Program-made: the position numbers and the translations under genes | Notes under the pieces: generated by a model | Told to the model about the DNA's origin: nothing | What the model saw: only the letters and a program-made list of their open reading frames with translations | Databases searched by the model: none | Part shown: piece by piece, positions 62,852 through 64,000 of the stretch | Layout of the letters: each line of letters starts with the position of its first letter | Numbering within the stretch: position 1 is the stretch's first letter | Source: Leishmania martiniquensis | Taxonomy: Eukaryota > Euglenozoa > Kinetoplastea > Trypanosomatida > Trypanosomatidae | Direction: 5' to 3' | Assembly: GCF_017916325.1 (NCBI RefSeq) | Contig: NC_090166.1 | Location: 1,178,228-1,242,227, forward strand | DNA length: 64,000 nt

Positions 62852-64000
62852 GACTGCAGTGGCGCCGTGCCGTTGAGATGTGATTTTGTGTGCGGCGGGC
62901 GGCCGGAGGAGGGAGGGTGGAGCTGATGTGGCTCGTCACGGACAAGGGGGAAGGGGGGATATAGACAGGGTAGCGGAGGGCATGAGAAGAACATGACGGG
63001 GCACAAGTACCGCGTGTGATGGCGTCGCAAAGAGCGTGCGAAAGGCTTACGCCTGACCGCACCACTGTCCCCCTCCCCTCCCCTCCCCCCTCGCGCTCTC
63101 CCGGCAGGGCCTCACCCTTTTTGCTCGAGATTTGGCGGCTGCGTGGCAAGAGACTACGCCGAGCCACTGAGAAGGGAGAGGGGTAGGGTGTGGGGTGGGG
63201 GGCGGAAGGAGTCGCCCCATCCTCTCCGATCGCTTCACACAATGCACACGAAAATTCATGCGTACGTTCAAAGGATGCCCGGAGTGTACTCGAGCACGGG
63301 GCAAAGGTGTGTGAAAGAGAGAAGGATAGCATGAAGGAAACGCTGCGGGACTCCCCCTGATGCCTCTCCAGCAGCGACGAGACTAAACGTACAGCGACGA
63401 CAGGGATGGATAGAAACGTACACACACACGCACACAAGCACACAAAGAAAAAAAGCGCAGGTGAGGTGACACTAAACGAGCCCACAGAAAAAGCTCAGCC
63501 GTTGTACCCGCAGCGGTGCACCTGCGCCCCACAGTGCAGAGCAGACGAAATGGATGAGTGCATGCACATCTGTGTGAGTGAGGCTCCATCTCTGCTTCGA
63601 GCACCTCGCCTACTGCGATAGAGAATGGAACCAAAGGCATAAAAAATACACGCTCAGAGACGCAGGCAAAAGGAGAGACAGAGAAGAAAGGTGGCGGCAG
63701 ACCACTCGGGAGGCAGAGGACAGTGAGCGCAGAAGAAAAAACAAGTCCGATCGGTAGCTGATTTATCTGACACGATCCGTCAGCTGTCGTGACCCACACG
63801 CACATGAATAGCGAACGTCATGAGCACGCCCGCAGGGCCGACAAGAGACGTTGGCGAAAGCAGGTGACACTACCCGCCCACGAAGACTTTTTGAAAAAAA
63901 AAAATGGGGCTGAGCGCCGTGCTGTCGATGAGCACCGTCAAAACATATGTACCGGGGAAAGAAGAGAAACAAAGAACACTCAGTCGTTCGCAAGCGCGAA
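62852..64000. other. spacer at the right edge, 1.1 kb
   Basis: Leader of the WD40 gene, with C/T-rich tracts on the transcribed strand near 62940-62965 that may hold its splice acceptor, and presumed 3' UTR of a gene beyond the edge. I checked the last 200 bases for a minus-strand frame entering from the right and saw none with protein-like composition. Confidence 0.5.

Noticed and set aside
62712..63485. 257-codon minus frame overlapping the start of the WD40 gene
   Set aside because: Overlaps the N-terminal coding region of the WD40 gene in another frame; the rest is leader sequence with pyrimidine tracts.
1..64000. CRISPR array, operon-type promoters, ribosome binding sites, rRNA
   Set aside because: None seen, and not expected: gene layout and repeats are those of a trypanosomatid nucleus.

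Overview
This window reads as nuclear DNA of a Leishmania-type trypanosomatid. Every gene I can support lies on the minus strand, none shows an intron, spacers are long and rich in (GT)n/(CA)n, polypurine (+ strand) and simple repeats, and degenerate retroposon pieces of the SIDER type sit between genes. That is a polycistronic transcription unit read from right to left, with mRNAs expected to be made by trans-splicing and polyadenylation. The order isomerase / ARF / phosphatidylethanolamine methyltransferase / 3'-nucleotidase pair / isomerase / phosphatase pair agrees with what I remember of L. major chromosome 31. That is memory, not a search.

Layout (transcription runs from high to low coordinates). 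62.8-59.1 kb: a MAK11/PAK1IP1-like WD40 protein and a disordered protein of unknown role. 57.4-52.9 kb: a 1495-residue symplekin-like mRNA 3'-end processing factor. 51.3-51.1 kb: a 59-residue membrane protein. 48.7-29.7 kb: three members of a family I do not recognise, sharing a PEALP...PVLGNA block, a G[GN][FY]xI strand and a YGx[SA]QY tail, plus at least one decayed copy; two HAD-IIA phosphatases with a relic of a third lie between them. 28.3-27.3 kb: second copy of a mitochondrial 3,2-trans-enoyl-CoA isomerase. 24.4-22.7 kb: a SNF2 helicase pseudogene. 21.3-17.6 kb: a membrane-anchored and a truncated, probably secreted class I (P1/S1) nuclease with near-identical catalytic domains. 15.7-4.5 kb: PE N-methyltransferase, ARF-family GTPase, Fes1/HspBP1-like Hsp70 exchange factor, M1-like metallopeptidase and first isomerase copy. 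3.7-0 kb: a small membrane protein and the 5' part of a gene that leaves the left edge.

The genes are functionally mixed, as is usual in such units. What ties the window together is duplication: isomerase copies 22.8 kb apart, nuclease copies 2.8 kb apart, phosphatase copies plus relic, the PEALP family plus relic, SIDER-like pieces in direct orientation, and a 301-bp inverted repeat pair (300/301 identical) 17.5 kb apart. In Leishmania such repeats are known substrates for gene amplification and gene conversion. The most unusual items are the PEALP/YGxSQY family, the nuclease pair, the M1 protein with a shortened zinc-binding spacing, and the inverted repeat.
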